From Sphingorhabdus sp. EL138 (GTDB lineage: Bacteria; Pseudomonadota; Alphaproteobacteria; Sphingomonadales; Sphingomonadaceae), in the NCBI RefSeq assembly GCF_945862485.1, contig NZ_CAMAYF010000004.1, positions 1-64,000 on the forward strand: a stretch of DNA of 64,000 nt. The letters run 5' to 3'. Positions 16,447 to 27,681 of this stretch are shown here, in pieces. Numbering within the stretch: position 1 is the first letter of the stretch; each line of letters starts with the position of its first letter. Below the pieces are notes generated by a model that was given only the letters and a program-made list of their open reading frames with translations, had not been told where the DNA came from and did no database searches. Made by a program: the position numbers and the translations under genes.

Positions 16447-17643
16447 CTAAGCCATTGTTTCCCGTAACATGTCTTCTTCATGCGTCAGGGTCATCTTGAG
16501 CTTGCCATTGACCACGGCAAAGGCCAATCGTCCTTCGACAAGGTCCAAAGCATCGCGCCCAAATTGGTCAAAACGCCACCCCGTTAACACTTCAAGATCT
16601 TCGCGCTCACCAGCTGCCAAGCGCTCAAGCTCTTCGGTCCGCACAATTAAGCGCGGGGCCACGTTGATCTCGCGTGACCGGATTTTGAGCAATAGTTTCA
16701 GCAGATCCGCTACGAGTGAACCATCCTTGCCACCGCCAGGCGACGATCGCGCACGGTCTGGCAAATTGTCTCGTGCAATAGGCTGGCTTGCCTCAATAAC
16801 CCCGATAAGGCGTGCACCAATGTCATTGTCGCGCCATGCGGGTGAAAGGCCGCGCACTTTGGGCAGATCGGCCTGACTTTTGGGTGGATGCGCGGCGATA
16901 TCTGCCAGCGTTTCATCCTTCATAATCCTTCCACGCGGGATATTCTTGCGCTGCGCCTCTTTTTCGCGCCACGCAGCCATGGCTTGAAGCCTTCCCAGCA
17001 CGTCAGGTTTGCGCGATTGCACCTTAATCCGTGCCCACGCGTTCTCGGGGTCATTGCGATAATTGGCGGCGTCGGAAATACGGTCCATCTCATCATTCAA
17101 CCACGCACCACGGCCAGTGATCTTGAGCTTTTCCAACATCATCGGAAAGATAACTGACAGATGGGTCACATCGGCAATGGCATAATCGATTTGGCGTTTA
17201 TCCAGCGGACGCCGCGACCAATCAGTAAAGCGGGCGCCCTTGTCCAACTGGATACCCATCCACAAGTCGACGAGGTTCGAGTAACCGACCTGCTCACCCT
17301 GACCCAAAGCCATCGCGGCGATTTGCGTGTCGAACATGGGGTGAGGGGTTTTGCCGGTCAGGTTGAAGAATATCTCAATATCCTGCCCACCCGCGTGGAA
17401 AACCTTTAACACATCCTCATTTTCGCACAGCAGCTCAAGCAATGGCGTGATGTCAAGACCTTCGGCCTTGGGGTCAATGGCTGCGGCCTCATTGCTATCT
17501 GCCAATTGAACCAAACATAAATCGGGATAATAGGTATTTTCCCGCATGAATTCGGTATCAACCGCAACGAAGGGGGATTTTGCAAGGCGTACGCACAATT
17601 CTGCGAGGCGTTTGCTGTCAGTGATAAGTGGATGAATCTGCAT
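16447..17643 (-). CDS. rnd: Ribonuclease D
   Basis: 3'-5' exoribonuclease of the DEDDy family that trims tRNA and other small-RNA 3' ends. Exo motifs are visible: FVAVDTEFMRE (Exo I), VFHAGGQDIEIF (Exo II) and DYAIADVTHL (Exo III). An HRDC-like region follows at about residues 205-290 (AWREKEAQRKNIPRGRIMKDETL), then a second C-terminal helical domain. The start chosen is the ATG at 17643 (MQIHPLITD, 398 residues). An in-frame TTG at 17679 would add 12 residues that look non-conserved. No strong Shine-Dalgarno sequence settles the choice. Confidence 0.93.
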   Translation of the reverse strand: MQIHPLITDSKRLAELCVRLAKSPFVAVDTEFMRENTYYPDLCLVQLADSNEAAAIDPKAEGLDITPLLELLCENEDVLKVFHAGGQDIEIFFNLTGKTPHPMFDTQIAAMALGQGEQVGYSNLVDLWMGIQLDKGARFTDWSRRPLDKRQIDYAIADVTHLSVIFPMMLEKLKITGRGAWLNDEMDRISDAANYRNDPENAWARIKVQSRKPDVLGRLQAMAAWREKEAQRKNIPRGRIMKDETLADIAAHPPKSQADLPKVRGLSPAWRDNDIGARLIGVIEASQPIARDNLPDRARSSPGGGKDGSLVADLLKLLLKIRSREINVAPRLIVRTEELERLAAGEREDLEVLTGWRFDQFGRDALDLVEGRLAFAVVNGKLKMTLTHEEDMLRETMA

Positions 17644-17737
17644 TGGGCAACGCCGTAGCACCCATTCACGACTTGACAAAGTGCCGCTGCACTGTTGACA
17701 GGCCCGCTTTCCACAGCTTTTTTGAATTGAGTAAAAA

Positions 17738-19522
17738 ATGCACGCTTATCGTACGCACAAATGCGCTGAACTCCGAGATTCCCATGTGGGCGAAACTGTC
17801 CGCCTGTCGGGCTGGGTCCACCGTAAGCGCGACCATGGCGGCGTGTTGTTCGTCGACCTGCGCGATCATTATGGCATGACGCAGATCGTGGCCGATACCG
17901 ACAGCCCTGCTTTGCCGATATTGGAGGCGTTGCGCCTTGAGAGCGTCATCACCATTGATGGGGAGGTGAAGGCTCGCAGCGCAAGTACGGTTAATGCTAA
18001 CCTCCCGACTGGTCAGATTGAGGTGTTCGCCCGCAGCGTAACAGTGCTGAGCAAGTCTGAAGAACTGCCATTGCCAGTTGCAGGCGAACAAGAATATCCT
18101 GAGGAAACACGACTGAAATACCGCTTTCTCGATTTGCGTCGCGAAACGCTCCACGCCAATATCGTTAAGCGCACACAAATCATTCGCGAAACGCGCCGCC
18201 GGATGGAAGATATCGGTTTTACCGAATATTCAACGCCTATCCTGACAGCATCCAGTCCCGAAGGCGCGCGCGATTTCCTCGTGCCCAGCCGCATCCATGC
18301 GGGCAAATTCTTTGCACTGCCGCAAGCGCCGCAGCAGTATAAGCAGTTGTTGATGGTTGCCGGTTTCGACCGCTATTTCCAGATCGCCCCCTGTTTCCGC
18401 GACGAAGACCCGCGTGCTGACCGCTTGCCTGGTGAGTTCTACCAGCTTGATCTGGAAATGAGCTTCGTCACGCAGGAAGAAATCTGGGACACGATGGAGC
18501 CAGTCATGGCGGGCGTGTTTGAATCATTTGCCGACGGCAAAAAAGTAACGCCAGCAGGGCAATTCCCGCGCATCCCGCATTCAAAGGCAATGCTCGATTA
18601 CGGCACTGACAAGCCCGATTTGCGCAACCCGCTGATCATCCATGACGTTACCGCCCATTTTACAACTTCGGGCTTCGGCTTATTTGAACGCATTGTCGAA
18701 GGCGGCGGCGTTGTCCGCGCCATTCCTGCTCCAAAGACTGCGGACAAGAGCCGTAAATTTTTCGATGACATGAACGAATGGGCGCGCAGCGAAGGCCATG
18801 CCGGACTTGGGTATGTTACCCGTAAGGGCGGTGAGTTTGGCGGCCCCATCGCCAAGAACCATGGTGAAGAAGGCATGCGCGCGCTGTATCAGGCGATCGG
18901 GCTTGGAGCTGATGATGGTTGCTTCTTTGCGGCTGGCAAGGAGGATCAAGCGGCAAAGCTAGCTGGCGCAGCGCGCACGCGGACGGGCGAGCAGCTTGAC
19001 CTGATTGAAAAAGACGCGTTCCGTTTTTGCTGGATCATCGACTTCCCATTCTACGAATGGAGCGAGGAAGACAAAAAGGTCGACTTTGCCCACAACCCCT
19101 TCTCAATGCCCCAGGGCGGGCTGGAGGCGCTGGAAACGCAGGACCCGCTTACCATCAAGGCATATCAATATGATATGGTCTGTAATGGCTATGAGCTTGC
19201 CTCAGGCTCGATCCGGAACCAGCACCCCGATTTGATGGTCAAGGCGTTTGAACTTACGGGTTTGTCGCAGGCGGACGTTGAAGAGCGCTTTGGCGGCATG
19301 TATCGCGCGTTCCAGTTTGGTGCGCCACCGCATGGCGGCATGGCTGCAGGGGTAGACCGGATGGTCATGCTCTTGTGTGGCGTTCAAAATTTGCGCGAAA
19401 TCACGTTGTTCCCGATGAACCAACGGGCCGAAGATCTTTTGATGGGCGCGCCGTCAGCTGCAATGGCCAAGCAATTGCGGGAATTGCACATTCGCGTGGT
19501 GGAGCAGCCGCCCAAGGCTTGA
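17738..19522 (+). CDS. aspS: Aspartyl-tRNA synthetase
   Basis: Class II aminoacyl-tRNA synthetase charging tRNA-Asp (and perhaps tRNA-Asn if the enzyme is non-discriminating, which cannot be judged here). It has the N-terminal OB-fold anticodon-binding domain ([23 protein letters not shown]), class II motif 2 ([16 protein letters not shown]), the bacterial GAD insertion in the middle and motif 3 ([13 protein letters not shown]) near the end. Length 594 residues is typical of bacterial AspRS. It diverges from rnd across about 95 bases and is followed by ppk2. Confidence 0.97.
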   Translation: MHAYRTHKCAELRDSHVGETVRLSGWVHRKRDHGGVLFVDLRDHYGMTQIVADTDSPALPILEALRLESVITIDGEVKARSASTVNANLPTGQIEVFARSVTVLSKSEELPLPVAGEQEYPEETRLKYRFLDLRRETLHANIVKRTQIIRETRRRMEDIGFTEYSTPILTASSPEGARDFLVPSRIHAGKFFALPQAPQQYKQLLMVAGFDRYFQIAPCFRDEDPRADRLPGEFYQLDLEMSFVTQEEIWDTMEPVMAGVFESFADGKKVTPAGQFPRIPHSKAMLDYGTDKPDLRNPLIIHDVTAHFTTSGFGLFERIVEGGGVVRAIPAPKTADKSRKFFDDMNEWARSEGHAGLGYVTRKGGEFGGPIAKNHGEEGMRALYQAIGLGADDGCFFAAGKEDQAAKLAGAARTRTGEQLDLIEKDAFRFCWIIDFPFYEWSEEDKKVDFAHNPFSMPQGGLEALETQDPLTIKAYQYDMVCNGYELASGSIRNQHPDLMVKAFELTGLSQADVEERFGGMYRAFQFGAPPHGGMAAGVDRMVMLLCGVQNLREITLFPMNQRAEDLLMGAPSAAMAKQLRELHIRVVEQPPKA

Positions 19523-19617
19523 TTTCAGGCGCAAGGTTAGCAACAGGATCTGTCTCTTTTGGCGACAAATCTGCGCTTTCGCTTGTTTGTCCGTGCAATA
19601 GGTGCTGGAAAGCGGAC

Positions 19618-20403
19618 ATGTCCATTGACCTTTCCAAGTTTGAAGCCGGCAAAATATATGAAGGCATATATGACAATGACCTGAAAAGCCTTCAGGATCG
19701 CTTGTCTGAGCTCCAAGCATTGCACATCCTGCATGAGGCGCGCACTTTAATCATATTCGAAGGCTGGGATGCCGCTGGCAAGGGCGGTGCAATTAAGCGC
19801 ATGACCTCTTTGCTTGACCCGCGCTTTTATCAGGTCTTCCCGATTTCTGCGCCGACCTCAGAAGAAAAGGACAAGCATTTCCTGTGGCGCTTCTGGAACA
19901 AATTGCCGGGTAAGCAGGAAATCAGCATTTGGGACCGAAGCCACTACGGCCGCGTTTTGGTCGAGCGTGTCGAGGGATTTTGTACCGAGGCCGAATGGCG
20001 ACGCGGTTATGACGAAATCAACGAATTTGAATCGCGCCAGGGCGAAATCGGCACAAAGATTATCAAGATATTTGTGCATGTGACCGCCGAAACACAAGAC
20101 AAGGTTCTGATCGAACGGCTGGATGATCCTACCAAAAGGTGGAAAGTCACTGCGGAAGATTTTCGTAACCGCGAAAAGCGGGGGGAATATCTCGAGGCAC
20201 TAAAGGATATGTTCAAGCGCACACATACGCATTGGGCACCTTGGTCCGTTGTTGACGGCAACAATCAAAAGGCTGCGCGAATAGCGGTCCTTTCGCATGT
20301 GATTGCGGAATTAGAGAAGAGCGTACCGCAGGAATTTCCCGATGCCAATCCAGCAATCGTGGCTTTGGCGCAGCGGACGATCGGCTATTCCCCCAAGGGA
20401 TAG
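19618..20403 (+). CDS. ppk2: Polyphosphate kinase 2
   Basis: PPK2-family enzyme that reversibly moves phosphate between polyphosphate and nucleotides, regenerating NDP or NTP. It contains Walker A (GWDAAGKGG, residues 49-57), Walker B (WDRSHYGR, 105-112) and the lid segment RNREKRGEYLEAL. The protein has 261 residues from the ATG at 19618 (MSIDLSKFEA). The long open frame upstream to 19375 overlaps aspS in another frame and is not conserved protein. Its last 19 bases overlap the 3' end of the convergent greB gene. Confidence 0.93.
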   Translation: MSIDLSKFEAGKIYEGIYDNDLKSLQDRLSELQALHILHEARTLIIFEGWDAAGKGGAIKRMTSLLDPRFYQVFPISAPTSEEKDKHFLWRFWNKLPGKQEISIWDRSHYGRVLVERVEGFCTEAEWRRGYDEINEFESRQGEIGTKIIKIFVHVTAETQDKVLIERLDDPTKRWKVTAEDFRNREKRGEYLEALKDMFKRTHTHWAPWSVVDGNNQKAARIAVLSHVIAELEKSVPQEFPDANPAIVALAQRTIGYSPKG

Positions 20404-20873
20404 TCTATACTTAATACTTCCCATTCTTTGGGCCCTGTAGGCAAATTCACAATTTTGACATCACCCACGCGCGCGCCGCGCAAGGCGCGGGAAAGCGGCG
20501 CGTTCCAGCCTATGCGTCCGTTGCTGGCATCGGCTTCGTCATCGCCGACAATTGTGATCGTGCGGTGTACGTCGTCGATATCTGCAATCGTCACGCACGC
20601 GCCAAAGAATATCCGGCTTCGGTCCTCTTGCTTTGATGGGTCGAGTATTTGCGCGGCCTTCATCTTCTTGGATAACTGACCCAGTTCCCGATCAATCACG
20701 CGGAGCTTTTGTCTTCCGTAAATATAATCGCCATTTTCACTTCGGTCGCCGTTGCCTGCAGCCCAGTGGACAATTTCGACGACGGCGGGGCGATCGATGG
20801 CGAACAATTGTTCATAGCGTTCGCGTAAGGCGGCGAATCCGGTTGGGGTGATCGGGTTTGTGCGCTCGGCCAT
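20385..20873 (-). CDS. greB: Transcript cleavage factor GreB
   Basis: Elongation factor that enters the RNA polymerase secondary channel and stimulates cleavage of backtracked RNA. The N-terminal coiled coil carries the acidic tip RSENGDYIYGRQKLR, where GreB has its catalytic Asp and Glu. Next comes GQLSKKM and a C-terminal FKBP-like domain (about residues 85-160). At 162 residues, and with DYIYG rather than the GreA variant, it looks like GreB. The gene is convergent with ppk2 and overlaps it by 19 bases. Confidence 0.9.
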   Translation of the reverse strand: MAERTNPITPTGFAALRERYEQLFAIDRPAVVEIVHWAAGNGDRSENGDYIYGRQKLRVIDRELGQLSKKMKAAQILDPSKQEDRSRIFFGACVTIADIDDVHRTITIVGDDEADASNGRIGWNAPLSRALRGARVGDVKIVNLPTGPKEWEVLSIDYPLGE

Positions 20874-20974
20874 GCACCTGCCTTAGTCGTTCAGGTCGAA
20901 GAGAGTCGAGAGACCCCAGATGAGTTGAACGATCTCACATAACCTCGATTGCGCTTGGCACGAAAGGGTGAATG

Positions 20975-23002
20975 TTAACCCGGTGTAGACTTGCCCAAAT
21001 AGGTGCTAAGAGGGGTAGATGACCGTACCCGTGCCTTTTCGGGGTGAAGATGGTCATACATCACCGCATTTTCCAAAACGCGATAGACATAATCGCGGGT
21101 TTCGCTGAGCGGGATTTTCTCAATCCAATCCATGATATCGATGCTGCCCGTACGTGGGTCGCCAAAGGCGCGGAGCCATTTGTTCACATTGCCCGGGCCG
21201 CCATTATATGCGGCGATGGCCAAAGGATAACTTCCGTCATAATAATCGAGCATGCGCTCAATATAGGTGGCACCCAAGGCGATATTGTAATCGGTATCAA
21301 CGGTCAGCGCATCAGGACGGTAGGCCATGGAGATTTTACCCGATGTCTCCCGCGCTGTTCCAGGCATTAACTGCATAAGGCCGCGTGCCCCTGCGTGGCT
21401 CACGGCGGCGCGGTCAAACTGGCTTTCCTGACGCATGATTGCATGGGCGAGTGTCCAGGTTTGGCTATGCGCTGCTGGAACATTAACGGTAGGGTAGCTG
21501 TTACCCAGCAAATCGGGGATACCATCGGTGCGCGCTGCACGACCGGCCATCACTGCCAGATCCGGACGGCCAAGCTTTTGCGAAAGGCCAATTGCAGCAG
21601 TATATTCTTCACGGTCATCGGCGTGGCAGGCAATGGCCCTGAAAAAGTTGCTCTGGTCACGCCAGCTGCCGTATTTTGTGGCCAGCGCCGCTGCCAAATG
21701 CACAGGGGGAACATTCCCGTCCGCCAAAACTGGCAGGGTAGCTGCCACGCGCGGCACTTGCGGTAAGGGACGACGCAGTTGCTCCAAGGCCAGCTGGCCA
21801 AAAAAGCCTTCATAAAAGGCCGCTGCTTGTTCGTAATAGCGCGTCGCGCTTGAAGTGTCGCCAGCCTTCGCAGCGGCCTTACCCGCCCAATAAAAACCCC
21901 TTGATCGGGTTTGTGCTGTTTTTGCGGCAGTCGCATAGCGTTCGAACATGGTTACGGCATCATGAGGGCGGCCCAAACGGTCCATAGCCAATGATCCAGC
22001 TAGCCAAGTGAGGCTGGTATATCGATCACGCGTAGCGAGATCTTGGTCTGCCATTACCAAGCCGGCAGGGACGGCGTCGTCCACACGGGAGGCAATGCGA
22101 TAGGCCACGTCATATTGGCCATCATTTTCGGCAGCGCGTGCCTGCGTCAGCAGCAATTGGTACCAATCCTTGAGAACAGGTGCGGGTGCGACCAGATTTC
22201 CTCGGTTTGCAAGCAATTCGCGCACAGCCAGGCCGTTGCCAGCAGCGCGCATCGCGTCCGCCCGCGCCGCGAGAAAACTCGCTTCGCTGTTCGCTAAAGC
22301 GCCTGCTTCTTGCACCTTCAAGTCCGCCTCTGGTGCCTTCATGCGCATTGCAAGCGCAGCTGCAAACGCAGGGCGACGCTGCGGCGAGGTGTAAGCGATC
22401 CAGTGTTCGGCGCCGCGCGTCGATCCTGACCATAACAGCCGGTCGACTCGTGCATCATGATCGGCCGATGTCAAAGTGCCGCGGGCAATGCGGAAAACCC
22501 TTGCTTCATCACCATCGTTTAGCGTGCCGTCACGCCATGCCTCGCGCGCTAAAGCTTCAGCGCGGGCCTTGTCGCCAACTGAGTCCAGCGCCATCGCAAA
22601 TTTAGCACGGCCTTCATTGGTGACGGGCGGCAAACGGTCAAAATAAGCCACCACTTGGTTAGGAGCGTAAGACAGGGGATTAATCGCCTGTTCTGCCTTT
22701 TTGCGCATGTCTTCAGCATTTGGCCAATCGGGGTACAGCATCAAAAAGGAGGCGTAATCGTTAAAGCTATAGTTGCCGGGTGCGCTTAACATTTTCCAAC
22801 GCTGCAGCGCGGCGGGGATTTTACCCTCGCTTGGGTCGTAAATAACGGGCGTAGATAGTGGTTGTCCGGATGGCGCGGACACTTGCCCGGTACCGGTGCC
22901 ACTTTGCCAAATAATCCCGTCCGGTTTCTGTGTGGATGCAGATGCAGTAAATGGAATAATGAGGACGGATGCGGAAATGAGGTGCTTTACCATGCTGGAC
23001 AT
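20975..23002 (-). CDS. slt: Soluble lytic murein transglycosylase
   Basis: Periplasmic enzyme that cleaves peptidoglycan glycan strands with formation of 1,6-anhydroMurNAc. A signal peptide (VKHLISASVLIIPFTASAS) is followed by a long alpha-superhelical region of about 450 residues. The SLT catalytic domain comes last, with catalytic Glu at about residue 526 in RQESQFD, then GARGLMQLMPGTA and AIAAYNGGPGNV. The frame is open to 23062, but the ATG at 23002 (or 22993) puts the signal peptide at the N-terminus and is preferred. It diverges from dapA. Confidence 0.92.
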   Translation of the reverse strand: MSSMVKHLISASVLIIPFTASASTQKPDGIIWQSGTGTGQVSAPSGQPLSTPVIYDPSEGKIPAALQRWKMLSAPGNYSFNDYASFLMLYPDWPNAEDMRKKAEQAINPLSYAPNQVVAYFDRLPPVTNEGRAKFAMALDSVGDKARAEALAREAWRDGTLNDGDEARVFRIARGTLTSADHDARVDRLLWSGSTRGAEHWIAYTSPQRRPAFAAALAMRMKAPEADLKVQEAGALANSEASFLAARADAMRAAGNGLAVRELLANRGNLVAPAPVLKDWYQLLLTQARAAENDGQYDVAYRIASRVDDAVPAGLVMADQDLATRDRYTSLTWLAGSLAMDRLGRPHDAVTMFERYATAAKTAQTRSRGFYWAGKAAAKAGDTSSATRYYEQAAAFYEGFFGQLALEQLRRPLPQVPRVAATLPVLADGNVPPVHLAAALATKYGSWRDQSNFFRAIACHADDREEYTAAIGLSQKLGRPDLAVMAGRAARTDGIPDLLGNSYPTVNVPAAHSQTWTLAHAIMRQESQFDRAAVSHAGARGLMQLMPGTARETSGKISMAYRPDALTVDTDYNIALGATYIERMLDYYDGSYPLAIAAYNGGPGNVNKWLRAFGDPRTGSIDIMDWIEKIPLSETRDYVYRVLENAVMYDHLHPEKARVRSSTPLSTYLGKSTPG

Positions 23003-23089
23003 ATTATGGACCCGGACCTTATCAATGTCTGAATAGGCGACTATGTTAGCCTTAGCGTTCAATTTGGATCAAAATGAAAGTCATATAAT

Positions 23090-23965
23090 ATGTTTTCCGG
23101 ATCAATACCGGCTCTAGTGACTCCTTTTTGCGACGGAGCGTTTAGCGAAAAGCATTTTCGTGCGTTGATCGATTGGCAAATCGAGCAGGGTTCAAGCGCG
23201 CTCGTGCCTGCAGGGACCACCGGTGAGGCATCGACACTGTCTAATGCGGAGCATCATCGTGTCATTGAGGTGTGCGTCGAGCAGGCCGCTGGGCGCGTGC
23301 CTGTCATCGCCGGTTGCGGTTCAAACGACACAAACAACGCTGTCCTGCACCTCAACTTTTCCAAGAAAAGCGGTGCTGCCGCGGGGTTGGTGGTTGCGCC
23401 TTATTACAACCGGCCCAATCAAGAGGGCATTTATGCGCATTTCGAGCATATGACGAAAAAGAACGATTTGCCGATACTGCTATACAACGTCCCTGCGCGC
23501 ACTGTGACCGATATCAAGCCTGAAACCGTCGCACGTCTGGCAAAGCTACCGACCGTAATTGGCATTAAGGATGCCAGTGGCGACATGCCGCGCGTCACCG
23601 ACCACCGTTTGGCTTGTGGGTCGGACTTCTGTCTGTTGTCAGGCGTCGATGAACAGTCGCTCGCGTTCAACGCGGCGGGTGGCAAAGGCTGTATTTCGGT
23701 GACAGCGAACGTCGCGCCGAAGTTATGCGCAGAGTTTCAGGCGGCTTGCGCCTCCGGTGACTATGATTTGGCACGTGAGCTGAATGACAAGCTCTATCCC
23801 CTCCACTTGGCGCTGTTTTCTGATGCATCCCCCGGTCCAATCAAATATGCTTTGTCTCGCGTCATCGAAGGCTTCCCGACGGAGTTGCGTTTACCAATGA
23901 CGCTGCCCAGTGATGCGAGTTGTCGTCAGGTTGATGCCGCTTTGGAGAATGCAGGCCTTATCTAA
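23090..23965 (+). CDS. dapA: 4-hydroxy-tetrahydrodipicolinate synthase
   Basis: Condenses pyruvate with aspartate semialdehyde, the first committed step of the diaminopimelate/lysine branch. The TIM barrel shows the Schiff-base Lys160 (GIKDASGD), the relay Tyr132 (LYNVPART), GTTGEASTL at 42-50 and [10 protein letters not shown] at 104-113. Length 291 residues. The TAA stop shares its last base with the ATG of smpB, so dapA, smpB and the DUF2062 gene form a coupled unit. Confidence 0.96.
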   Translation: MFSGSIPALVTPFCDGAFSEKHFRALIDWQIEQGSSALVPAGTTGEASTLSNAEHHRVIEVCVEQAAGRVPVIAGCGSNDTNNAVLHLNFSKKSGAAAGLVVAPYYNRPNQEGIYAHFEHMTKKNDLPILLYNVPARTVTDIKPETVARLAKLPTVIGIKDASGDMPRVTDHRLACGSDFCLLSGVDEQSLAFNAAGGKGCISVTANVAPKLCAEFQAACASGDYDLARELNDKLYPLHLALFSDASPGPIKYALSRVIEGFPTELRLPMTLPSDASCRQVDAALENAGLI

Positions 23966-24447
23966 TGACTCGCCCAAAGCCGGAAGCATTTAACAAAGTA
24001 AAAACGGTCGCCGAAAACCGGCGGGCGCGGTATGATTTTCATATTGATGACAAATATGAAGCGGGCATCGTCCTGACCGGTACGGAGGTAAAGTCGCTTC
24101 GTTTTGGCGAGGGGTCAATTGCCGAGAGTTACGCGGAAGTTCGTGACGATCAAATTTGGTTGATTAATGCCAATATCCCTGAATTCAGTCATGGTAACCG
24201 GTTCAATCACGAACCGAAGCGACCGCGCAAGTTGCTGCTTAACATACGTGAAATAAACAAGCTGCATGGCGCAGTTATGCGGCAGGGTATGACACTCGTT
24301 CCGCTTTCGATTTACTTCAACGGCCGGGGCAGAGCGAAAGTGGAACTTGCATTAGCAAAGGGCAAAAAGGCCCCGGATAAGCGTGCTACGGAAAAAGAGC
24401 GCGACTGGAAGCGGGAACAAGGACGAATTATGCGGGATCGCGGATGA
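23965..24447 (+). CDS. smpB: tmRNA-binding protein SmpB
   Basis: Partner of the tmRNA encoded at the left end of this window. It binds the tRNA-like domain and lets tmRNA enter the A site of stalled ribosomes. The SmpB barrel is recognisable: [21 protein letters not shown], then GTEVKSLR, followed by [12 protein letters not shown]. The basic C-terminal tail [21 protein letters not shown] becomes helical in the decoding centre of known complexes. Length 160 residues. The gene overlaps dapA by one base and the DUF2062 gene by four. Confidence 0.97.
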   Translation: MTRPKPEAFNKVKTVAENRRARYDFHIDDKYEAGIVLTGTEVKSLRFGEGSIAESYAEVRDDQIWLINANIPEFSHGNRFNHEPKRPRKLLLNIREINKLHGAVMRQGMTLVPLSIYFNGRGRAKVELALAKGKKAPDKRATEKERDWKREQGRIMRDRG

Positions 24448-25010
24448 GCAAATTCGACATCTGGTTAAATAAGCAAGCGCCGACGCGCGACAGCTTTGAA
24501 CGTAGCCGTTTTCTGCGTCCTTTTGCGCAACGCGTCTTTCACCCAGCATTGTGGCGATTTACGCGCCGCTCGGTGCCGCGTGGCGTTGCGCTTGGCTTGC
24601 TCGTGGGCATTTTCCTGCTGATCCCTGGCGTCCAGATAGTTGGTGTCGCGCTTTTGGCGCTGCCGTTCCGCGCCAATATTCCGATCGGCGCGGCAATGAC
24701 GTTTCTTAGCATGCCAGCGACTACGCCGTTAATCCTTTTCGGTTCGGTCTATGTTGGTGAATCGGTTTTGCGGTTAAACAATGGTTCAGGGCGCTTTTAT
24801 GAACTCATTGAAAGGGCTGCGCCTCTATCTGCCTGGGGCGACTATGTCTGGAACGAAGCACCTCTTGCACTTGTTCAGGGAATTGCCGGGCTCGCCATAA
24901 TTTCAATTGGTGCCGCGGTCGTTGGTTACTTCGTTGCCGCGTGGTTCTGGCGTTGGAGGATCAGTGCCAAATGGCGCCGTCGGTCGAAGTCAATTCCGTC
25001 GGGCAGATAA
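24444..25010 (+). CDS. DUF2062 membrane protein
   Basis: Integral membrane protein of the DUF2062 group, 188 residues, function unknown. A basic N-terminal segment is followed by hydrophobic helices around [47 protein letters not shown] and [25 protein letters not shown], the last ending in a basic tail. PATTPLI is a typical conserved stretch. It overlaps smpB by four bases (ATGA). The arrangement smpB-DUF2062-cckA recurs in sphingomonads, but a functional link has not, to my knowledge, been shown. Confidence 0.85.
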   Translation: MSKFDIWLNKQAPTRDSFERSRFLRPFAQRVFHPALWRFTRRSVPRGVALGLLVGIFLLIPGVQIVGVALLALPFRANIPIGAAMTFLSMPATTPLILFGSVYVGESVLRLNNGSGRFYELIERAAPLSAWGDYVWNEAPLALVQGIAGLAIISIGAAVVGYFVAAWFWRWRISAKWRRRSKSIPSGR

Positions 25011-25146
25011 AATACAGATGGGTTTCAGGTAGACCCTGCATGGCTGCTGCGAAATCTTGACAAATCACATGATGCGTTCCAGCCCAAAGATATGGTAAAT
25101 AGTGCTTAAGTCCAAGCAGCATGATCTTATCGGGTAAGGGGCCGTT

Positions 25147-27567
25147 TTGAGCAAAATATCGCCGCCGACTGATTTACAGATACTTGGCGGGGATGTCGAG
25201 GCGCATGCGCGACAGGATTTTCAAAAGCGTGTCGCCTTGGTAATTGCGACCATATTTTCGCTTGCAATCCTCTGGTTTTCAACAGAAAATATTGTTTTTC
25301 TGGGCTCCTGTGCTGCTGCCATTGTCGCTTCGGTCGGGCTGATGCATTATTTTCGCAGTAGCCCTGCCGTCGAAAGCGCGCCTGCTTTTTCCGGGCCCGA
25401 CTGGTCGATAACCCATGCGGTGGTTCAGATGAGCCATGCCGCCATTGCGATCAGCGACCGGGCGGGTCGTTTGGTTTGCGCCAATGACCATTTCACGGAT
25501 GTCTTTCCGGGATTGAAAGCGCCACCAGATCTTGGCGTCGATGCGGCTAATCGCGCCTTACTTGATGCCGCGGGGCGTGCGGCATGGCGCGACGGAAGCG
25601 CGGACATCGCAGCGATCGAAAAAGAGGGCCTAACCTATAGCGTGAAAGTCGTTCGGGCCGGCATGGCCGACGCATATTTGCTATGGCATTTGACGGCGGT
25701 GGAGGAGATCGACCTTGAAAGCTGCGCGATTGAAATGATCACGGGGCACATCGGTCGGGCGATGTCCAGCAGCGGTGTGATGGCGGTCGCCGTGAACGCT
25801 GATGGCCGAGTATGTGCGGCCAATGCCACTTTTGCATTACGCGCGACCGGCACGGATCGGGAGCCTATCGTCGGTCGGCTCTTTGCCGATTTGATCCAGA
25901 TGGATGAAAAAGGCAGCGTGTATTTTGAACGTGAGGGACTGCGGGGTTTGCCAATCCGGTTGCTGCAAGTGCCTTTGAACGCAGACAATGTTAAAAGCGC
26001 AGCGCTTTTGCTGGCGGTCGATGAAGAAGCCGCGAAAGTTGATCGCGGCTTGGCGTTGGCGCATGTGGAACAATTGCTGTCGACGCTGCCACTTGGGCTG
26101 GCGCTGGCTGACCGCGACGGACGGTTTTTGTTTGCTAATGACGCCTTTGTGCGCGTTCTTGACGTTGAGGCGCATAAGCTATCACCTTATCCCGCCGATC
26201 TCGTTATCAGCGAGGATAAGGGCGCGGTACTGGACAGCATTCGCCGATATATCAGTGGGTCAATGGGCTCTGGCGATATCGCTATCCGATTAAAAGAACG
26301 GCCCGACGAGGTGATCGCCTTGTCGATCGCAGGCGTGCGCGGACTAGGTGAGGCTGCGGTCCTGCTTGGGCTGAAGGACAATAGCGAAGAGATTATCTTG
26401 AAGCGCCAAGTCGCGCAGCAGACGAAGATGGAATCCATTGGTCAGCTTGCAGGGGGTGTTGCGCATGATTTTAACAATATCCTGACTGCCATCATCGGCT
26501 ATTGCGACCTGATGCTGCTGCGACATCAGCCAGGCGACAGCGACTATGACGATATCCAGCAGATCAAGAATAACTCCAACCGCGCAGCCAGCTTGACGCG
26601 CCAATTATTGGCCTTTTCGCGTCAACAGACCCTGCGTCCGCAAATCCTGCAAATCGCTAATGTGGTGGCAGATGTCTCCAGCCTGTTGAAGCGGCTTTTA
26701 GGCGAAACCGTTCGGCTTGAGGTACATCATGGGCGCGGCGTGGGGGCTGTGCGGGCTGACCCGGGGCAGCTTGAACAAGTTATTGTTAACTTGGGTGTGA
26801 ATGCGCGCGACGCCATGCCCAAAGGTGGCGTCGTACACATCCGGACGGCGGCTGTCAGTCAAGGCGAAGTTGCCGCAATGGGCAGGGATCTTTTGCCAAT
26901 CGATGAGTATATCCATCTGTCTGTCGAAGACAGCGGCGTTGGCATCCCGAAAGAAAATCTGTCGAAAATATTCGAACCGTTTTTCACGACCAAGGAATTG
27001 GGCAAAGGCACGGGGCTTGGCCTGTCAACCGTCTACGGCATCGTCAAACAATCGGGCGGATTTATCTTTGCAGACTCCCAACTGGGGAATGGAACGCGGT
27101 TTGACATCTACCTGCCCGTGTACCGAGGCGCTGTCCCTGCGCCCGGCATTGGCAAGCGCGAATTGTACAAACCAAAAGACCTTTGGGGCAGTGGCAGGAT
27201 ATTAATCGTCGAGGACGAGGATATGGTGCGCGCGGTGGCTGAACGGGCGCTTGTGCGGCAAGGCTATGTGGTGGAAACCGCCAGCGACGGGGAACAAGCA
27301 CTTGAGATGTTCGCGACTGGAAAACGCTATGATCTCGTTGTGTCCGATGTCGTAATGCCCCATCTGGACGGCCCGTCGATGGCGCGACAGTTGCGCGAAA
27401 TTTATGGCGACATCCGGTTGCTGTTTATTTCCGGCTATGCCGAGGAGCAGCTGCGCGAAACGATCAGCCTCGACAATGTTGCTTTCTTAGCTAAGCCGTT
27501 TTCGGTCCAGCAAATTGCTGAGGCCTTTCACAACGCGCTTGCGCAGGACAATGAGTTTAAATATTGA
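25147..27567 (+). CDS. cckA: Hybrid histidine kinase CckA (cell-cycle kinase)
   Basis: Membrane-anchored kinase/phosphatase that, in Caulobacter and relatives, controls the regulator CtrA through the phosphotransferase ChpT. Order of parts: two hydrophobic segments (about residues 30-65), PAS-like sensor regions (about 90-410), HisKA with His440 in [16 protein letters not shown], HATPase (N-box [11 protein letters not shown], then EDSGVGIP and GLGLSTVYG) and a C-terminal receiver with Asp734 in [10 protein letters not shown]. Length 806 residues. The start is a TTG at 25147 with a good ribosome-binding site (AAGGGG, 25136-25141). ChpT and CtrA are not in the window. Confidence 0.93.
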   Translation: MSKISPPTDLQILGGDVEAHARQDFQKRVALVIATIFSLAILWFSTENIVFLGSCAAAIVASVGLMHYFRSSPAVESAPAFSGPDWSITHAVVQMSHAAIAISDRAGRLVCANDHFTDVFPGLKAPPDLGVDAANRALLDAAGRAAWRDGSADIAAIEKEGLTYSVKVVRAGMADAYLLWHLTAVEEIDLESCAIEMITGHIGRAMSSSGVMAVAVNADGRVCAANATFALRATGTDREPIVGRLFADLIQMDEKGSVYFEREGLRGLPIRLLQVPLNADNVKSAALLLAVDEEAAKVDRGLALAHVEQLLSTLPLGLALADRDGRFLFANDAFVRVLDVEAHKLSPYPADLVISEDKGAVLDSIRRYISGSMGSGDIAIRLKERPDEVIALSIAGVRGLGEAAVLLGLKDNSEEIILKRQVAQQTKMESIGQLAGGVAHDFNNILTAIIGYCDLMLLRHQPGDSDYDDIQQIKNNSNRAASLTRQLLAFSRQQTLRPQILQIANVVADVSSLLKRLLGETVRLEVHHGRGVGAVRADPGQLEQVIVNLGVNARDAMPKGGVVHIRTAAVSQGEVAAMGRDLLPIDEYIHLSVEDSGVGIPKENLSKIFEPFFTTKELGKGTGLGLSTVYGIVKQSGGFIFADSQLGNGTRFDIYLPVYRGAVPAPGIGKRELYKPKDLWGSGRILIVEDEDMVRAVAERALVRQGYVVETASDGEQALEMFATGKRYDLVVSDVVMPHLDGPSMARQLREIYGDIRLLFISGYAEEQLRETISLDNVAFLAKPFSVQQIAEAFHNALAQDNEFKY

Positions 27568-27589
27568 AATAAAACATGTAAATTTTTTT

Positions 27590-27604
27590 GTTCCCCCCTT
27601 GTTC
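27590..27604 (+). promoter_or_regulatory. LexA (SOS) site upstream of recA
   Basis: GTTC at 27590-27593 and GTTC at 27601-27604 are separated by exactly seven bases, matching the alphaproteobacterial LexA site GTTC-N7-GTTC. It lies about 80 bases before the recA start, in the only gap between cckA and recA. The second GTTC also begins the palindrome GTTC-TTTTA-GAAC (27601-27613). Confidence 0.85.
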
Positions 27605-27681
27605 TTTTAGAACATAAAGCGTACATAGAACCCGTTCCGGAGATATTTTCCGGAATAGGCATGACGCTAAGGAGTGGAAAA

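Noticed and set aside
19375-19617. N-terminal extension of the ppk2 frame
   Set aside because: It runs through the aspS 3' end in another frame; conserved PPK2 sequence begins at the ATG at 19618.
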